From the NCBI GenBank assembly GCA_002398825.1, contig DHBS01000048.1:7748-69522 (forward strand): a stretch of DNA of 61,775 nt, read 5' to 3'. The stretch is from Syntrophomonas sp. UBA4922. Lineage in GTDB: Bacteria; Bacillota; Syntrophomonadia; Syntrophomonadales; Syntrophomonadaceae. A program made the position numbers and the translations under genes. Below are positions 33,050-42,502 of this stretch, in pieces; positions within the stretch are counted from its first letter, which is position 1; each line of letters begins with the position of its first letter. The notes under the pieces were generated by a model. The model ran no database searches, was not told the DNA's origin, and saw only the letters and a list, made by a program, of their open reading frames with translations.

Positions 33050-34804
33050 TTGAACAATCTGCCTAAAGGTGGAGATTTTCTTCTGGAACAAACTGATCCA
33101 AGCAGCATCTTTACCGTGGAAGACTTTAGCCAAGAGCATCACATGATTTACCGGACCGCTATAGGTTTTGTCAATGACAAAGTGTTGCCGGTTATGAACG
33201 ACCTGGAAGCCAAAAAAGAAGGTCTCAATAAAGAGCTTCTCCTGGCATCGGGAGAGCTGGGACTCCTGGGTGCGGATGTTCCGGAAGAATACGGCGGATA
33301 TGATTTGGATAAAGTCAGCTCATGCATTATTGCCGAGTGCATTGGCAAAGGCGGCTCCTTTATCCAGACCCATGGCGGACAGACCAGTATTGGCATTGTT
33401 CCGCTGGTCTTTTTCGGAACCCATGAACAAAAGCTCCAATACTTGCCCGAGTTCGTAACTGGAGAACTGGTGACGGCTTATGCGTTGACTGAACCGGGAG
33501 CAGGATCGGATGCATTGAGCGCCAAAACCAAGGCCGTCTTAAGTGAGGATGGCAAACATTATGTCTTGAATGGAGCTAAACAATTTATCACCAATGCAGG
33601 TATAGCGGACGTATTTATCACCTTTGCCAAAATTGATGGAGATAAATTCACTGCCTTTATTGTGGATGCGCATGCCGAGGGGGTCTCTACCAGCCCGGAA
33701 GAACACAAGATGGGAATAAAAGGCTCATCCACCCGTTCCGTATATTTCGACGACGTAAAGGTTCCGCTGGAAAACGTATTGGGCGAAATCGGCAAGGGCC
33801 ATTTGGTGGCTTTTAACGCCCTTAATAATGGACGCTTTAAAATGGCTGCCAATACCATTGGATTTGCCAAATATGCCCTGGATGTTTCGGTGGAATATGC
33901 CAATGAGCGCCGGCAGTTTAACCAGCCCATCGCAGAGTTTGGTCTGATAAAAGAAAAGCTGGCCGATATGGCTGCCAAGATTTATGCCATGGAATCCACA
34001 GTCTACCGCACCGCAGGCCTTTTGGAAAACAAAGTGCAGAGTATGGATGTCTCCGGCCCAGACGGAGGACGGGTTGTTGCCGCATGTTTCGATGAGTATG
34101 CAGTGGAATGCTCACTTAATAAAGTCTTTACGACCGAATGCCTGGGACAGGTGACTGATGAAGGCGTGCAGATCCACGGAGGTTATGGTTATATTTCTGA
34201 ATATCCAATTGAGAGGTTGTATCGGGATAGCCGGGTATACCGGATTTTTGAAGGCACCAATGAAATCAACCGCACGGTTATCACCAATACATTGATACGC
34301 CGGGGCCTAAGCGGGCAGATTCCTCTTAAAGAAGCCATTGCCAATCTGCAGGCTCAAATGGCTGCAGGCATTTCCGTCCGTAACGATGCCAGCGATTTAG
34401 TTCAGGCCTGCAAGGATATAGCCCTATTCACACTGGGGGCGCTACTGGAAAAGTACGGTAAGAAAATTGCACAGCATGAAGAGATTGTCGGCAAACTAGC
34501 CGATATCATCATGTCCGCATTTGTAATGGAAAGCGCCCTCTTGCGCGCCCGGAAGGCGTTGGCTCGAGACTGCCAGGACAGTGCCCAGCTGAAAATAAAC
34601 ATGGCCAATATCTTTATTTATTCGAATATAAACGATGTTTTTAATCGGGCTAAAGAGATAATGGCTGCGATTGCTGACGGTGAACGACTGGCCGAACTGT
34701 ACAGCGATCTCGGCACTTTATTGCAGTATACGCCGAAGAATACCATAGCCTTGAGGCAGGAAGTGGCCGGAGCAATAAGTTCAGCCAATAAATATGTATC
34801 CTGA
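33050..34804 (+). CDS. Acyl-CoA dehydrogenase with C-terminal extension
   Basis: A flavoprotein that introduces a 2,3 double bond in an acyl-CoA and passes electrons to electron-transfer flavoprotein. Motifs include YALTEPGAGSDALSAKTKA, FITNAGIADVFITFAK, the signature VQIHGGYGYISEYPIERLYRDSRV, and the catalytic base Glu401 in YRIFEGTNEINR. At 584 residues it has about 180 extra C-terminal residues, as in the larger FadE-like clostridial and Bacillus enzymes. The start is a TTG after GTGAGGTG, since no ATG lies nearby. It has its own sigma-54 promoter and is followed by a CoA-transferase, so it probably oxidises a CoA-activated catabolic intermediate. Confidence 0.93.
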   Translation: MNNLPKGGDFLLEQTDPSSIFTVEDFSQEHHMIYRTAIGFVNDKVLPVMNDLEAKKEGLNKELLLASGELGLLGADVPEEYGGYDLDKVSSCIIAECIGKGGSFIQTHGGQTSIGIVPLVFFGTHEQKLQYLPEFVTGELVTAYALTEPGAGSDALSAKTKAVLSEDGKHYVLNGAKQFITNAGIADVFITFAKIDGDKFTAFIVDAHAEGVSTSPEEHKMGIKGSSTRSVYFDDVKVPLENVLGEIGKGHLVAFNALNNGRFKMAANTIGFAKYALDVSVEYANERRQFNQPIAEFGLIKEKLADMAAKIYAMESTVYRTAGLLENKVQSMDVSGPDGGRVVAACFDEYAVECSLNKVFTTECLGQVTDEGVQIHGGYGYISEYPIERLYRDSRVYRIFEGTNEINRTVITNTLIRRGLSGQIPLKEAIANLQAQMAAGISVRNDASDLVQACKDIALFTLGALLEKYGKKIAQHEEIVGKLADIIMSAFVMESALLRARKALARDCQDSAQLKINMANIFIYSNINDVFNRAKEIMAAIADGERLAELYSDLGTLLQYTPKNTIALRQEVAGAISSANKYVS

Positions 34805-34870
34805 GCCAATGCGCCGGAACGGGAGAGCCGGGCATAGCATGGCTATCTAACCCCTTTCTATATAATTGCT

Positions 34871-34935
34871 CCGTTGGGATTTAGTCAGGAGTTCCCAGGA
34901 AACTTGCACTATCCGTCCCGGTTAAATCTCAACGG
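34871..34935 (+). repeat. Intercistronic inverted repeat
   Basis: CCGTTGGGATTTA and TAAATCTCAACGG pair over 13 positions (one G-U) around about 39 bases between the acyl-CoA dehydrogenase and CoA-transferase genes. It may tune relative expression or protect an mRNA end. Confidence 0.65.
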
Positions 34936-34979
34936 AAGCAAGTAGTTTTCTATCAACTATTCGAAAAAGGAGAATGAGT

Positions 34980-36206
34980 ATGGAGAATAACAGACCATTA
35001 GCTGGAGTAAAAGTGGTTGAACTGGCGATTTTTATCACGGCTGCCAGCTGTGGTAGGTTTTTGGCGGATCAGGGCGCCGAAGTGATAAAGATAGAAGATC
35101 TTCGTGGTGATGGCACCAGATTTCCGGGAGCAGGTTTAACGGAAGGACGTCCCACCGATTTGCCCGGTGAGAATCTCACTTTCGAAATTGAAAACGGCAA
35201 CAAAAGAGGCCTGTCAATGAACCTGAAGAATCCGGATTGTTATCACGTTCTTATGGAACTTCTGGCTCAAGCTGATATTTTCATCACCAATTGGCGTCCC
35301 CAAGCCCTGAAAAGGCTGGGATTGGATTATGAAACCCTGAAGGAAAAGTTCCCCAAACTGGTTTATGGTGCAGCTACCGGTTATGGAGAAAAAGGGCCTG
35401 ATAAGGATCTTCCCGGCTATGATTTCACTGCCTTCTGGACTAGGTCCGGATTATTAGGCAGTCTGTATGACAAGGATGGATCTCCCATGAACTTGATCCC
35501 CAGTATGGGCGACCGCGTGGTAGGCATGTGCATGGCTGCCGGCGTCATGGCTGCTCTATATCGTGCGGCTAAAACCGGTAAAGGCGATAAAGTAAGCGTA
35601 AGCCTCTTGGGCGCTGCGATTTTCCTGCAAGCCACCATGATGCAGACCGCTCAGTACGGCTTGATCACTTACCCGATTTCACGTCGCGAAAACCCCAATC
35701 CTTTGATCGGTTCGTACCAGACCAAAGATGGGCGTTGGGTAGAGATCAGTATGCCCAATTACGATCTGCAATGGACCCCGTTTGCTAAAGCCATGAATCC
35801 CGAGTGGCTCAATGACGAACGCTTCAGCAATGTTGAAAACCTCAAAAAGGGTCCCTACATGGGGGAGCTGTGTGATGCCATCGCAGCCCGGTTCGCGGAG
35901 TTGACCTCTGCTGAAGTAGCCGCCATAATGACTGAAGCCGACCAGCCCTATGCTCTGGCACAGGTTTGGAGTGAAGTATTGCAGGATCCTCAGGCATGGG
36001 CAAATGATTACTTCACGGAACTGGAATATGAAAGCGGCACCAGAACCCTGGTCAGACCACCTGTGCAATTCCAGGAAGCCGGGCTGCCCCCGGTCAACAA
36101 AGCCCCCCGCTTGGGTCAGGATACCGCCGCAATCCTTAAAGAACTGGGCTATGGTGAGGAATATATTAAAAAGATGCGGGATGCCAAAACCATTATCGCT
36201 GAATAG
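34980..36206 (+). CDS. CaiB/BaiF-type (family III) CoA-transferase
   Basis: Family III CoA-transferases move CoA between carboxylic acids through an aspartyl-CoA intermediate. Visible motifs are the N-terminal GVKVVELAIFITAASCGRFLADQGAEVIKIE, NKRGLSMNLKNPDCYHVLMELLAQADIFITNWRP, and SMGDRVVGMCMAAGVMAALYRA, the last carrying the catalytic Asp near residue 180. Length of 408 residues is normal. The ATG at 34980 lies seven bases after AAAGGAG; an ATG two codons earlier is too close. Adjacent acyl-CoA dehydrogenase suggests it activates or recycles the same catabolic acid. Confidence 0.92.
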   Translation: MENNRPLAGVKVVELAIFITAASCGRFLADQGAEVIKIEDLRGDGTRFPGAGLTEGRPTDLPGENLTFEIENGNKRGLSMNLKNPDCYHVLMELLAQADIFITNWRPQALKRLGLDYETLKEKFPKLVYGAATGYGEKGPDKDLPGYDFTAFWTRSGLLGSLYDKDGSPMNLIPSMGDRVVGMCMAAGVMAALYRAAKTGKGDKVSVSLLGAAIFLQATMMQTAQYGLITYPISRRENPNPLIGSYQTKDGRWVEISMPNYDLQWTPFAKAMNPEWLNDERFSNVENLKKGPYMGELCDAIAARFAELTSAEVAAIMTEADQPYALAQVWSEVLQDPQAWANDYFTELEYESGTRTLVRPPVQFQEAGLPPVNKAPRLGQDTAAILKELGYGEEYIKKMRDAKTIIAE

Positions 36207-36558
36207 CTGCCTTTCGTTATGCGGGCAGAGGCGGCTGCAGCCGTCCCCATCTTATTCAGGGATGGGGCGGCTTGGTCGCTGTAAGCCCGGCGGTACCAAT
36301 ATAATGCCGCCATGTTTAGCGCAATAATTACTAAAATAAGGAAATAAAAAGATAATCTATAGTAATAAAACCAAAAAATAAATCTTATTATCAAAGAATT
36401 TGTCATGATAGAATGATATAGGTGATAGTAATAGTATTCACAATATAATGGCTGCGATGCCACAATTCCCAATTTTATAATACCAGCGGTTTTAATGTGA
36501 CGATGTGCTTCAACATGAAAGCGAAACCTTTCGGTGAAACAGAGTGGGAGGTAAAAAG
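36207..36558. promoter_or_regulatory. Intergenic region before the sigma-54 activator gene
   Basis: An AGCCGTCCCCATC / GATGGGGCGGCT stem at about 36238-36270 may end the CoA-transferase transcript, though no T-run follows. AATGGCT-GCGA-TGCCACA at 36447-36464 is a degenerate copy of the 7-4-7 activator palindrome and could be an autoregulatory site. The rest is AT-rich and probably contains an ordinary promoter. Confidence 0.5.
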
Positions 36559-37968
36559 ATGGTTGCTGCACAGAAAAACGGCTACGAAGATTTGACGCTG
36601 GATGAACTTGCCGCATCGGACATAGAACGGATAGTCAAAGAGCAGACTAATTCCATTTCTATTATGGATAATGAAGGCAATGTGCTTATGACTTTTGTGG
36701 GAGTCGAAGTCGGAAATTTTGTGGGCTTTAATATCAAGGAAATGAACGAGGTGGGCGGAATATACCAGTGGTCCCCCTGTTTAAAAGTAATTGAAACTAA
36801 GGAAGGATTGGTGGGAACAGTTAAATCCCGGTACGGCGAAGAACAGACTGTTATCGCCACCCCTCTTATGGACGAAAATGGCGAGATTGCCTTAGTCGTT
36901 GACGTAGCTTTGGATAAAAAGCTTATTGACAAATATTTTTCCAGCATTAAGCCGGAGAAACCTGCTAATGCCAGATTTAAGGCTTCCATGGAATATTTGA
37001 GCTCTGGCGATACTTTCGCTCATGTGCCGATTGCGGAAAGCCCGGTAATGAAAAAAATAGTCAAAATGTGCAACACCATAGCCAAAACCGATAGCGCGGT
37101 TATGATTACAGGAGAATCCGGGACAGGCAAAGAGGTGTTAGCCCGCTATATACATCGCCACAGCAGCAGGGCCAATGAGCCCTTCATCCCGGTGAATTGT
37201 GCGGCGATTCCTCATGACTTACTGGAGGCCGAGTTTTTTGGCTATGAAAAAGGCGCTTTTACCGGTGCGAATCCCAAAGGAAAACCAGGATTATTTGAAA
37301 TGGCCGACAAAGGCACTTTATTTCTGGACGAAATTGCGGATTTGCCTTTATCTATGCAGTCCAAGCTCTTGAGGGTATTGGAGAGCGGCGAGATAAAACA
37401 TGTAGGCGGCACGACCATCAAGCACACCGATGTGCGATTGATTTCTGCCACCAACAAAAACTTGCGGGAGATGATAGCCAACAAGCAGTTCAGGGCTGAC
37501 GTATATTACCGTCTCAGTGTTATACCTATCACAGTTCCATCGCTCAGAGAGAGGCCGGAAGATATTCTGGCGCTGTCCAAAAAGTTCTTAAACGGAATAA
37601 ACGCCAAATATAATTTCAGCAAGAAGCTGACCAGAGAAACCATAGAAGCATTTTATGAATATGATTGGCCCGGAAATGTCCGGGAATTGAGGAATGTGAT
37701 TGAAAGACTGGCCATAACATCAGTCGACGACGAACTGCATTTCGAAGTAGGTCTATCCACGAATGGCGACAGGGTTGCAGAGCCGGTTAAGTATCTGCCG
37801 GAAATAACCTCCCGGGAGACTTTGAAAAATTTCATGGATAGAGTCGAAGCGGAATATATAGAGACCGTATTGGCGGAAAGCAATGGACGTGTATCTGAAG
37901 CTGCCAAAAGATTGGGAATTCACCGTACTCTGTTATACCGCAAGATTAGGGAAAAAATCAATAAATAA
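36559..37968 (+). CDS. Sigma-54-dependent transcriptional activator
   Basis: Residues 1-145 form a sensory region of PAS-like character (SISIMDNEGNVLMTFVG, IATPLMDENGEIALVVDVALD). The central AAA+ domain is complete: Walker A GESGTGKE, the sigma-54-contacting loop in EKGAFTGANPKGKPG, Walker B TLFLDEIADLP, and the arginine-bearing FRADVYYRLSV. A Fis-type helix-turn-helix ends the protein (SNGRVSEAAKRLGIHRTLLYRKIREK). The ATG at 36559 follows GTGGGAGGT. Five sigma-54 promoters lie in this window, and this is the only activator of the class found, so it is the natural candidate for all of them. The ligand is unknown. Confidence 0.95.
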   Translation: MVAAQKNGYEDLTLDELAASDIERIVKEQTNSISIMDNEGNVLMTFVGVEVGNFVGFNIKEMNEVGGIYQWSPCLKVIETKEGLVGTVKSRYGEEQTVIATPLMDENGEIALVVDVALDKKLIDKYFSSIKPEKPANARFKASMEYLSSGDTFAHVPIAESPVMKKIVKMCNTIAKTDSAVMITGESGTGKEVLARYIHRHSSRANEPFIPVNCAAIPHDLLEAEFFGYEKGAFTGANPKGKPGLFEMADKGTLFLDEIADLPLSMQSKLLRVLESGEIKHVGGTTIKHTDVRLISATNKNLREMIANKQFRADVYYRLSVIPITVPSLRERPEDILALSKKFLNGINAKYNFSKKLTRETIEAFYEYDWPGNVRELRNVIERLAITSVDDELHFEVGLSTNGDRVAEPVKYLPEITSRETLKNFMDRVEAEYIETVLAESNGRVSEAAKRLGIHRTLLYRKIREKINK

Positions 37969-38016
37969 TTTCCTCTGCTACTATTTGCATGGTTCATATT
38001 CTGGTCTAGACCTTCT

Positions 38017-38062
38017 GAGGACCCAATTCATCGCCTGGATGGATTGGGTCCTCGGCTTTTTT
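38017..38062 (+). terminator. Rho-independent terminator of activator gene
   Basis: GAGGACCCAAT and ATTGGGTCCTC form a perfect 11-pair stem followed by GGCTTTTTTG. It isolates the activator gene from the next promoter. Confidence 0.92.
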
Positions 38063-38079
38063 GATTATATTAAACGGAT

Positions 38080-38095
38080 TGGCATGAACTTTGCT
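38080..38095 (+). promoter_or_regulatory. Sigma-54 promoter of the paired MFS genes
   Basis: TGGCAT-G-AACT-TTGCT matches the -24/-12 consensus exactly and lies 97 bases before the MFS start codon. No clear activator palindrome was found upstream of this one, unlike the others. Confidence 0.87.
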
Positions 38096-38192
38096 TTATA
38101 AAAGTAAAGTACCCCTAAGCTAAATCACGTTCTAATTTCTTTAGAAAGCAGATTCTGGCCTATAAATAAGGACAGACGGATAAAAGTGAGAT

Positions 38193-39419
38193 ATGGCCGC
38201 TCAGTCTGAAAAAATCTGGAGCAGAGACTATATTATCGTAGTGATGGCCTCTCTAGGCATCAGTTTCTGTAATTATTTTTTCTTTTCCACCTTGCCGATT
38301 TACGCCCAAAAACTGACCGGGACCACTGTTTATGCCGGCCTTGTGACTACCATATATATTTATGCCGCTTTGGCGGTGCGCCCTTTGAGCGGCATCCTTT
38401 CCGATAAATACGGGCGATCCAGACTATTGGTGTTAGGAGCGGCTATATGCTGTGCAGCCTGCTTTCTGTACAATTATGCAGATGGCTTAATGGTGCTGAT
38501 GCTGATACGGGTCTTGCATGGCATCGGCTTTGGTATGCATTCCACCCTGGGCGGCGCGGTTGCGGCTGATGTGATCCCCAAATCCCGAATGGCGGAAGGG
38601 ATAGGTTATTTTGGGCTTTATGGTGCGGTTGCTGCTGCCATAGCCCCGGGCATCGCGCTTTTCATTATAGGGGACGGCGCCCTGGACCGGTTCAGATTAT
38701 TGTTTATTCTCGCCGTTATAGTCTCTTTTGCAAGTATGATTCTGGATTGCCTTATTACCTATGAAAAAAACCACAATAAGAAAGGGTTCAAGGGTATGAC
38801 CCGGACAGAAAAGCCTGCGGAGGGTGATAATAACCTGCCCAAAACCTTCCTGGGTTTTGAGTATGCCGTATTTCTGCCTGTACTGGTAAATATCCTGCTC
38901 TATGTCGCCTTAAGCAGTGTGACTTCGTTTATTTTTCTTTTTGCGCTGGACCGGGGTCTAGGCAATGTCGGTTTCTTCTTTACCTTCAATGCAATAGGTA
39001 CCGTCTTATCAAGATTGTCGCTGGGGAAAGTGGCCGATAGGCGAGGGGCCGACGTCATTGTGATTCCGGGAATTCTTGGCCTGGCTATCAGCTTTGCCCT
39101 GATACCATTAGTAAATACGTCCCCGCAGCTGCTTTTGATCGCATTTTTGTCAGGGCTGGCTCAGGGCGCTGTAGTACCTGTCATGAATACCATGATGTTC
39201 GAGCGTTGTTCACCGCAGAGAAGAGGCACTGCCTCCGCAGCTTTCTTTGCTTCAGTCGATATCGGACTGGGTATCGGTTCTATCATTTTTGGAATAATCG
39301 CCGCATACAGTTATTCCTGCCTCTATTGGGGGGCCATGGTCTGCTCTGTGGCGGCTCTTATAGTCTACTGTTCAGGAATTGTCAAAAAATGCAGGCCGGA
39401 TGGTCTGCCGCATCATTAA
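38193..39419 (+). CDS. MFS transporter, first of a tandem pair
   Basis: A 12-helix major facilitator of 408 residues. The A-motif between helices 2 and 3 is GILSDKYGRSRLL. It resembles the general drug/metabolite-proton MFS groups; the substrate is unknown. It is a close paralogue of the next gene, sharing segments such as YAQKLTGT, FEYAVFLP and VALSSVTSFIFLFA. Placement under a sigma-54 promoter in a catabolic island suggests uptake or exchange of the pathway's acid. Confidence 0.88.
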   Translation: MAAQSEKIWSRDYIIVVMASLGISFCNYFFFSTLPIYAQKLTGTTVYAGLVTTIYIYAALAVRPLSGILSDKYGRSRLLVLGAAICCAACFLYNYADGLMVLMLIRVLHGIGFGMHSTLGGAVAADVIPKSRMAEGIGYFGLYGAVAAAIAPGIALFIIGDGALDRFRLLFILAVIVSFASMILDCLITYEKNHNKKGFKGMTRTEKPAEGDNNLPKTFLGFEYAVFLPVLVNILLYVALSSVTSFIFLFALDRGLGNVGFFFTFNAIGTVLSRLSLGKVADRRGADVIVIPGILGLAISFALIPLVNTSPQLLLIAFLSGLAQGAVVPVMNTMMFERCSPQRRGTASAAFFASVDIGLGIGSIIFGIIAAYSYSCLYWGAMVCSVAALIVYCSGIVKKCRPDGLPHH

Positions 39420-39482
39420 CCGGCTGCAACATTGATTAAACGGTGAGATTTATACCTGGCGCCGAGCGGGGGAGGAACAATA

Positions 39483-40697
39483 ATGATCACCAACAAACCA
39501 GAAAACTTGTGGAGTAAAGATTATATTCTCATATTATTTGCCACCCTGGGGATAAACTTCTGCAATTATTTTTTTTATGCAACTTTGCCCATCTATGCGC
39601 AAAAACTGACCGGCACGGTTGCTTATGCCGGACTCATGACCACCATTTATACTCTTGGCGCCTTTGCCATCCGTCCCTTTTCAGGTTTTCTTTCCGATAA
39701 AATCGGGCGCACCAAGTTATTGATATTGGGGGCGGCCTTATGCACTATAGCCTGTGGGCTGTACAACTTTGCCGAGGTGTTTATAGTTTTGGCATTGCTG
39801 CGGGTTCTGCAAGGCATCGGATTTGGGATGCATTCCACTCTAGGCAGCGCCTTGGCGGTTGATATAATTCCCTCAGCCCGCAGGGCTGAAGCAATAAGCT
39901 ATATCGCGGTTTTCAGTACTATTGCGGTGGCCCTGGCCCCGGGAATTGCACTCTCTATAATCGGGGATGGGGCCGCAGCAAACTTCAGATTGCTCTTTAC
40001 CCTGGCCGCAGTGGTCGCACTCATGAGTATGATTTTCGACTGCTTTATAAGCTGTGAAAACAAGAATAAGAATGATACCCAGGATTTAAGCCATGGGGAA
40101 GATCCGATGAAGAGTAAACTGCCCAAAACCTTATTGGGCTTTGAATACGCCGTATTTCTTCCGGCACTGGTGACTGTGTTGCTATATGTCGCCTTAAGCA
40201 GTGTGACTTCATTTATTTTTCTTTTTGCCATGGATAGGAGTCTCGGCAATATAGGTCTCTTTTTTACCTTTAACGCTGCAGGCACATTTTTGTCCAGGCT
40301 GTTCCTGGGGAGGGTGGCCGATAAGCGGGGTGCCAATATAATTATCATTCCCGGCATAATAAGCCTTGCGCTATGTTTTGCCCTGCTACCGCTAGTAAAC
40401 GCGCCGCTATATCTGCTTGCAATCGCTTTCCCCTTTGGCTTGGCTCAGGGGGCGGTGGGACCCCTTATCAATACCATGATGTTTAATCGCTGCTCTGCAC
40501 AGAGAAGAGGCACTGCCTCTGCCGCCTTCTTTGCCTCAATCGATATCGGTTATGGTCTGGGGTCGGTAATTTTTGGGGTAATTGCCGCCGCCTACAATTA
40601 CTATCTGGTTTACTGGGGTGCCATGATTTGCTGTCTTATTGCCCTGGTTATATTCTGCCTGGGAATTGCCCCTGGAACCAAACCAATCAATTACTAG
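39483..40697 (+). CDS. MFS transporter, second of a tandem pair
   Basis: A 404-residue paralogue of the preceding gene, 63 bases downstream and with its own GGGGGAGG site. The A-motif is GFLSDKIGRTKLL. The cytoplasmic loop between helices 6 and 7 (near CENKNKNDTQDLSHGEDPMKSKLPK) differs most from its twin. The pair looks like a recent tandem duplication, perhaps giving different substrate or direction preferences. Confidence 0.88.
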   Translation: MITNKPENLWSKDYILILFATLGINFCNYFFYATLPIYAQKLTGTVAYAGLMTTIYTLGAFAIRPFSGFLSDKIGRTKLLILGAALCTIACGLYNFAEVFIVLALLRVLQGIGFGMHSTLGSALAVDIIPSARRAEAISYIAVFSTIAVALAPGIALSIIGDGAAANFRLLFTLAAVVALMSMIFDCFISCENKNKNDTQDLSHGEDPMKSKLPKTLLGFEYAVFLPALVTVLLYVALSSVTSFIFLFAMDRSLGNIGLFFTFNAAGTFLSRLFLGRVADKRGANIIIIPGIISLALCFALLPLVNAPLYLLAIAFPFGLAQGAVGPLINTMMFNRCSAQRRGTASAAFFASIDIGYGLGSVIFGVIAAAYNYYLVYWGAMICCLIALVIFCLGIAPGTKPINY

Positions 40698-40718
40698 AAC
40701 AGAAATGGCTGCAAAATT

Positions 40719-40731
40719 GATACAATGTACC
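40719..40731. promoter_or_regulatory. GATACAATGTAYC palindrome (copy 1)
   Basis: GATACAATGTACC, one base short of the perfect palindrome seen at 44010. It lies 149 bases upstream of the OFA transporter's sigma-54 promoter and 17 bases before the 7-4-7 motif, the same order as in the GRE promoter region. Confidence 0.6.
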
Positions 40732-40748
40732 GGTTTTGCAACATCTGC

Positions 40749-40766
40749 TGTAGCATCTCTGCGACT
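40749..40766. promoter_or_regulatory. Putative activator site of OFA transporter promoter
   Basis: TGTAGCA-TCTC-TGCGACT, a 7-4-7 palindrome with two mismatches, about 131 bases upstream of the -24 element. Confidence 0.65.
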
Positions 40767-40802
40767 TTTGGCGGAATGTTGACCGGTACGACAAAAGAAA
40801 AT

Positions 40803-40843
40803 GGCCGGATTCACTCACAATTAGTGAATTGGGCCTATTTTTA
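40803..40843 (+). terminator. Rho-independent terminator after paired MFS genes
   Basis: ATTCACT pairs with AGTGAAT, extended by outer GGCC/GGCC pairs, and is followed by TATTTTTAT. It separates the MFS pair from the next promoter 37 bases downstream. Confidence 0.85.
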
Positions 40844-40879
40844 TAGCCAAGTGTTTCTTGCATAAGTCGCACACCCATT

Positions 40880-40895
40880 TGGCATGAAGTTTGCG
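40880..40895 (+). promoter_or_regulatory. Sigma-54 promoter of the OFA transporter
   Basis: TGGCAT-G-AAGT-TTGCG matches the consensus except for the last base (G instead of A or T). It lies 340 bases before the transporter start. Confidence 0.78.
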
Positions 40896-41235
40896 TTAAA
40901 TATTTTAAGCCGCCCAGTTATTGCCCGGTTAGGCATTATGAGAATTTGAACAGCCGCAATCTTCAAATAAAAACGGGTTACAGAAGGAGGTTGATAGGAT
41001 TATTAAAAAACAAAGCCTCTGGCATAATGAAGTGATTATACGAATGTTTAAAACCCTTTTGGAATTCAAACCTGCTGCTGGAGCAGTGGCCTGATTAATA
41101 CGCTTTTTCTCAAAGGAGCAACAGAGGCATTAGGTTCCCGGAAGCAAGCCTTGTAACTGCGGGTGGCTTGCTGAAAAAGCGCCGCTATATCACTTCGTAA
41201 AACTGTATTTAATGTAAAATCGGGAGGAAAGAAAA
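40896..41235 (+). promoter_or_regulatory. Structured leader of the OFA transporter
   Basis: The 340-base leader contains nested complementary segments: CGCTTTTTC (41101-41109) with GAAAAAGCG (41173-41181), enclosing AGCAAGCC with GGCTTGCT (about 41142-41171). A strong AGGAGG at about 40984 precedes a frame of about 31 codons that could only begin with a rare ATT, or a very short TTG frame. I match it to no known riboswitch. Structure is read by eye. Confidence 0.45.
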
Positions 41236-42450
41236 ATGGATGCAACCAAAACGGTAACCAGATGGCCCTATCTAGTAGTCGGTGTAATCAGTATGCTATT
41301 TGCTGGGATCATATACGCGTGGTCGATTTTAAAAGCCCCCCTGGCCGCCGAATTCCACTGGACTCCGGCTGCTCTGGCGCTTAATTTCACCATCATGATG
41401 TGTTTCTTCTGTGTCGGCGGGGTCCTATCCGGTATTATGACCAGAGGAATGGGCGTCAAGGCCCCGATTATCACCGGCGGCATCTTGACATTTCTCGGCT
41501 TTTTTCTCACTTCACGTATGAGTGGCGCCAGCACCACGGTCTTATATTTGAGTTATGGTGTTTTGACGGGCTGCGGAGTAGGAATGGCTTATAATGCCGT
41601 GATTTCTGGAACAATGTCGTGGTTCCCGGATAAGGCCGGCACTTGTTCCGGGGCTCTGATGATGGGATTTGGAGCCAGTACGCTGGTTCTGGGTACTGTG
41701 GCCAGCAGTCTGATTCAATCTATTGGTTGGAGAAACACCTATGTGGTACTTGCTGTAGCTATCGGAGCAATTCTTGTGGTCACCGGGCTCATTATCAAGC
41801 TGGCGCCTGCGGATGCCCAGTTCCCCGGGCCAACCAAGACCAAGGCTAAGCGGGGCGAAGATTTTGAACCGCGTGATTATACTGCCGCAGAGATGACCAG
41901 GCGGTCAACATTCTGGAGATTCTTTCTCTACTGCATCCTTTCAGCAGCGATAGGCAATACCGTCATAAGTGCCGCCAAGGATATATCGCTCTCTGTTGGA
42001 GCGGCTGCCGCCCTGGCAACGACTTTGGTGGGAGTTCTTTCGATATGCAATGGTCTGGGACGAATTCTATCCGGGGCATTGTTTGACGCATTTGGACGGC
42101 GCGTAACCATGTTGACAGCCAATGCGATCACGATCGCAGCGCCGGCGGTTACTCTGATGGCTGTTCTTTTCAACAGCATACCGCTTTGTGTCGTTGGACT
42201 TAGTCTGTGCGGCCTTTCTTATGGGTGTGCTCCAACTATAACATCAGCGGTTATCAGTTCGTTCTATGGCCCCAAAAACTTCTCCCTTAATTTCAGTATT
42301 GCCAACACATTCTTGATTCCAACCTCTTTTGTAGCAACCCTGGCGGGCTCTTTTGTAACTAAAACCGGTTCTTTTGTATCGACCTTTGTAATGCTTTTGA
42401 TATTCTCCATCGTTGCCCTAGTCTTTAATCTCAGCATCAAACGTCCGTAA
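41236..42450 (+). CDS. OFA-family MFS transporter (oxalate/formate antiporter type)
   Basis: A 404-residue MFS protein of the oxalate-formate antiporter family, identified by its N-terminal RWPYLVVGVISMLFAGIIYAWSILKAPLAAEFHW and the later MMGFGASTLVLGTVASSLIQSIGWRNTYVVLAV. Members exchange or symport carboxylates such as oxalate/formate, pyruvate or lactate. In a catabolic island built around carboxylic acids it is a good candidate for substrate entry or product exchange. GGGAGGAAAG precedes the ATG. Confidence 0.9.
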   Translation: MDATKTVTRWPYLVVGVISMLFAGIIYAWSILKAPLAAEFHWTPAALALNFTIMMCFFCVGGVLSGIMTRGMGVKAPIITGGILTFLGFFLTSRMSGASTTVLYLSYGVLTGCGVGMAYNAVISGTMSWFPDKAGTCSGALMMGFGASTLVLGTVASSLIQSIGWRNTYVVLAVAIGAILVVTGLIIKLAPADAQFPGPTKTKAKRGEDFEPRDYTAAEMTRRSTFWRFFLYCILSAAIGNTVISAAKDISLSVGAAAALATTLVGVLSICNGLGRILSGALFDAFGRRVTMLTANAITIAAPAVTLMAVLFNSIPLCVVGLSLCGLSYGCAPTITSAVISSFYGPKNFSLNFSIANTFLIPTSFVATLAGSFVTKTGSFVSTFVMLLIFSIVALVFNLSIKRP

Positions 42451-42502
42451 GGGGATCCAAATGAAAATTATCATTCATTGGAATTAGAGGAGGATTTACA
42501 AA

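Noticed and set aside
34890..34920. CCCAGG-N-TTGCA as a sigma-54 promoter before the CaiB-type gene
   Set aside because: The -24 GG is CC here, so the element fails the most conserved position.
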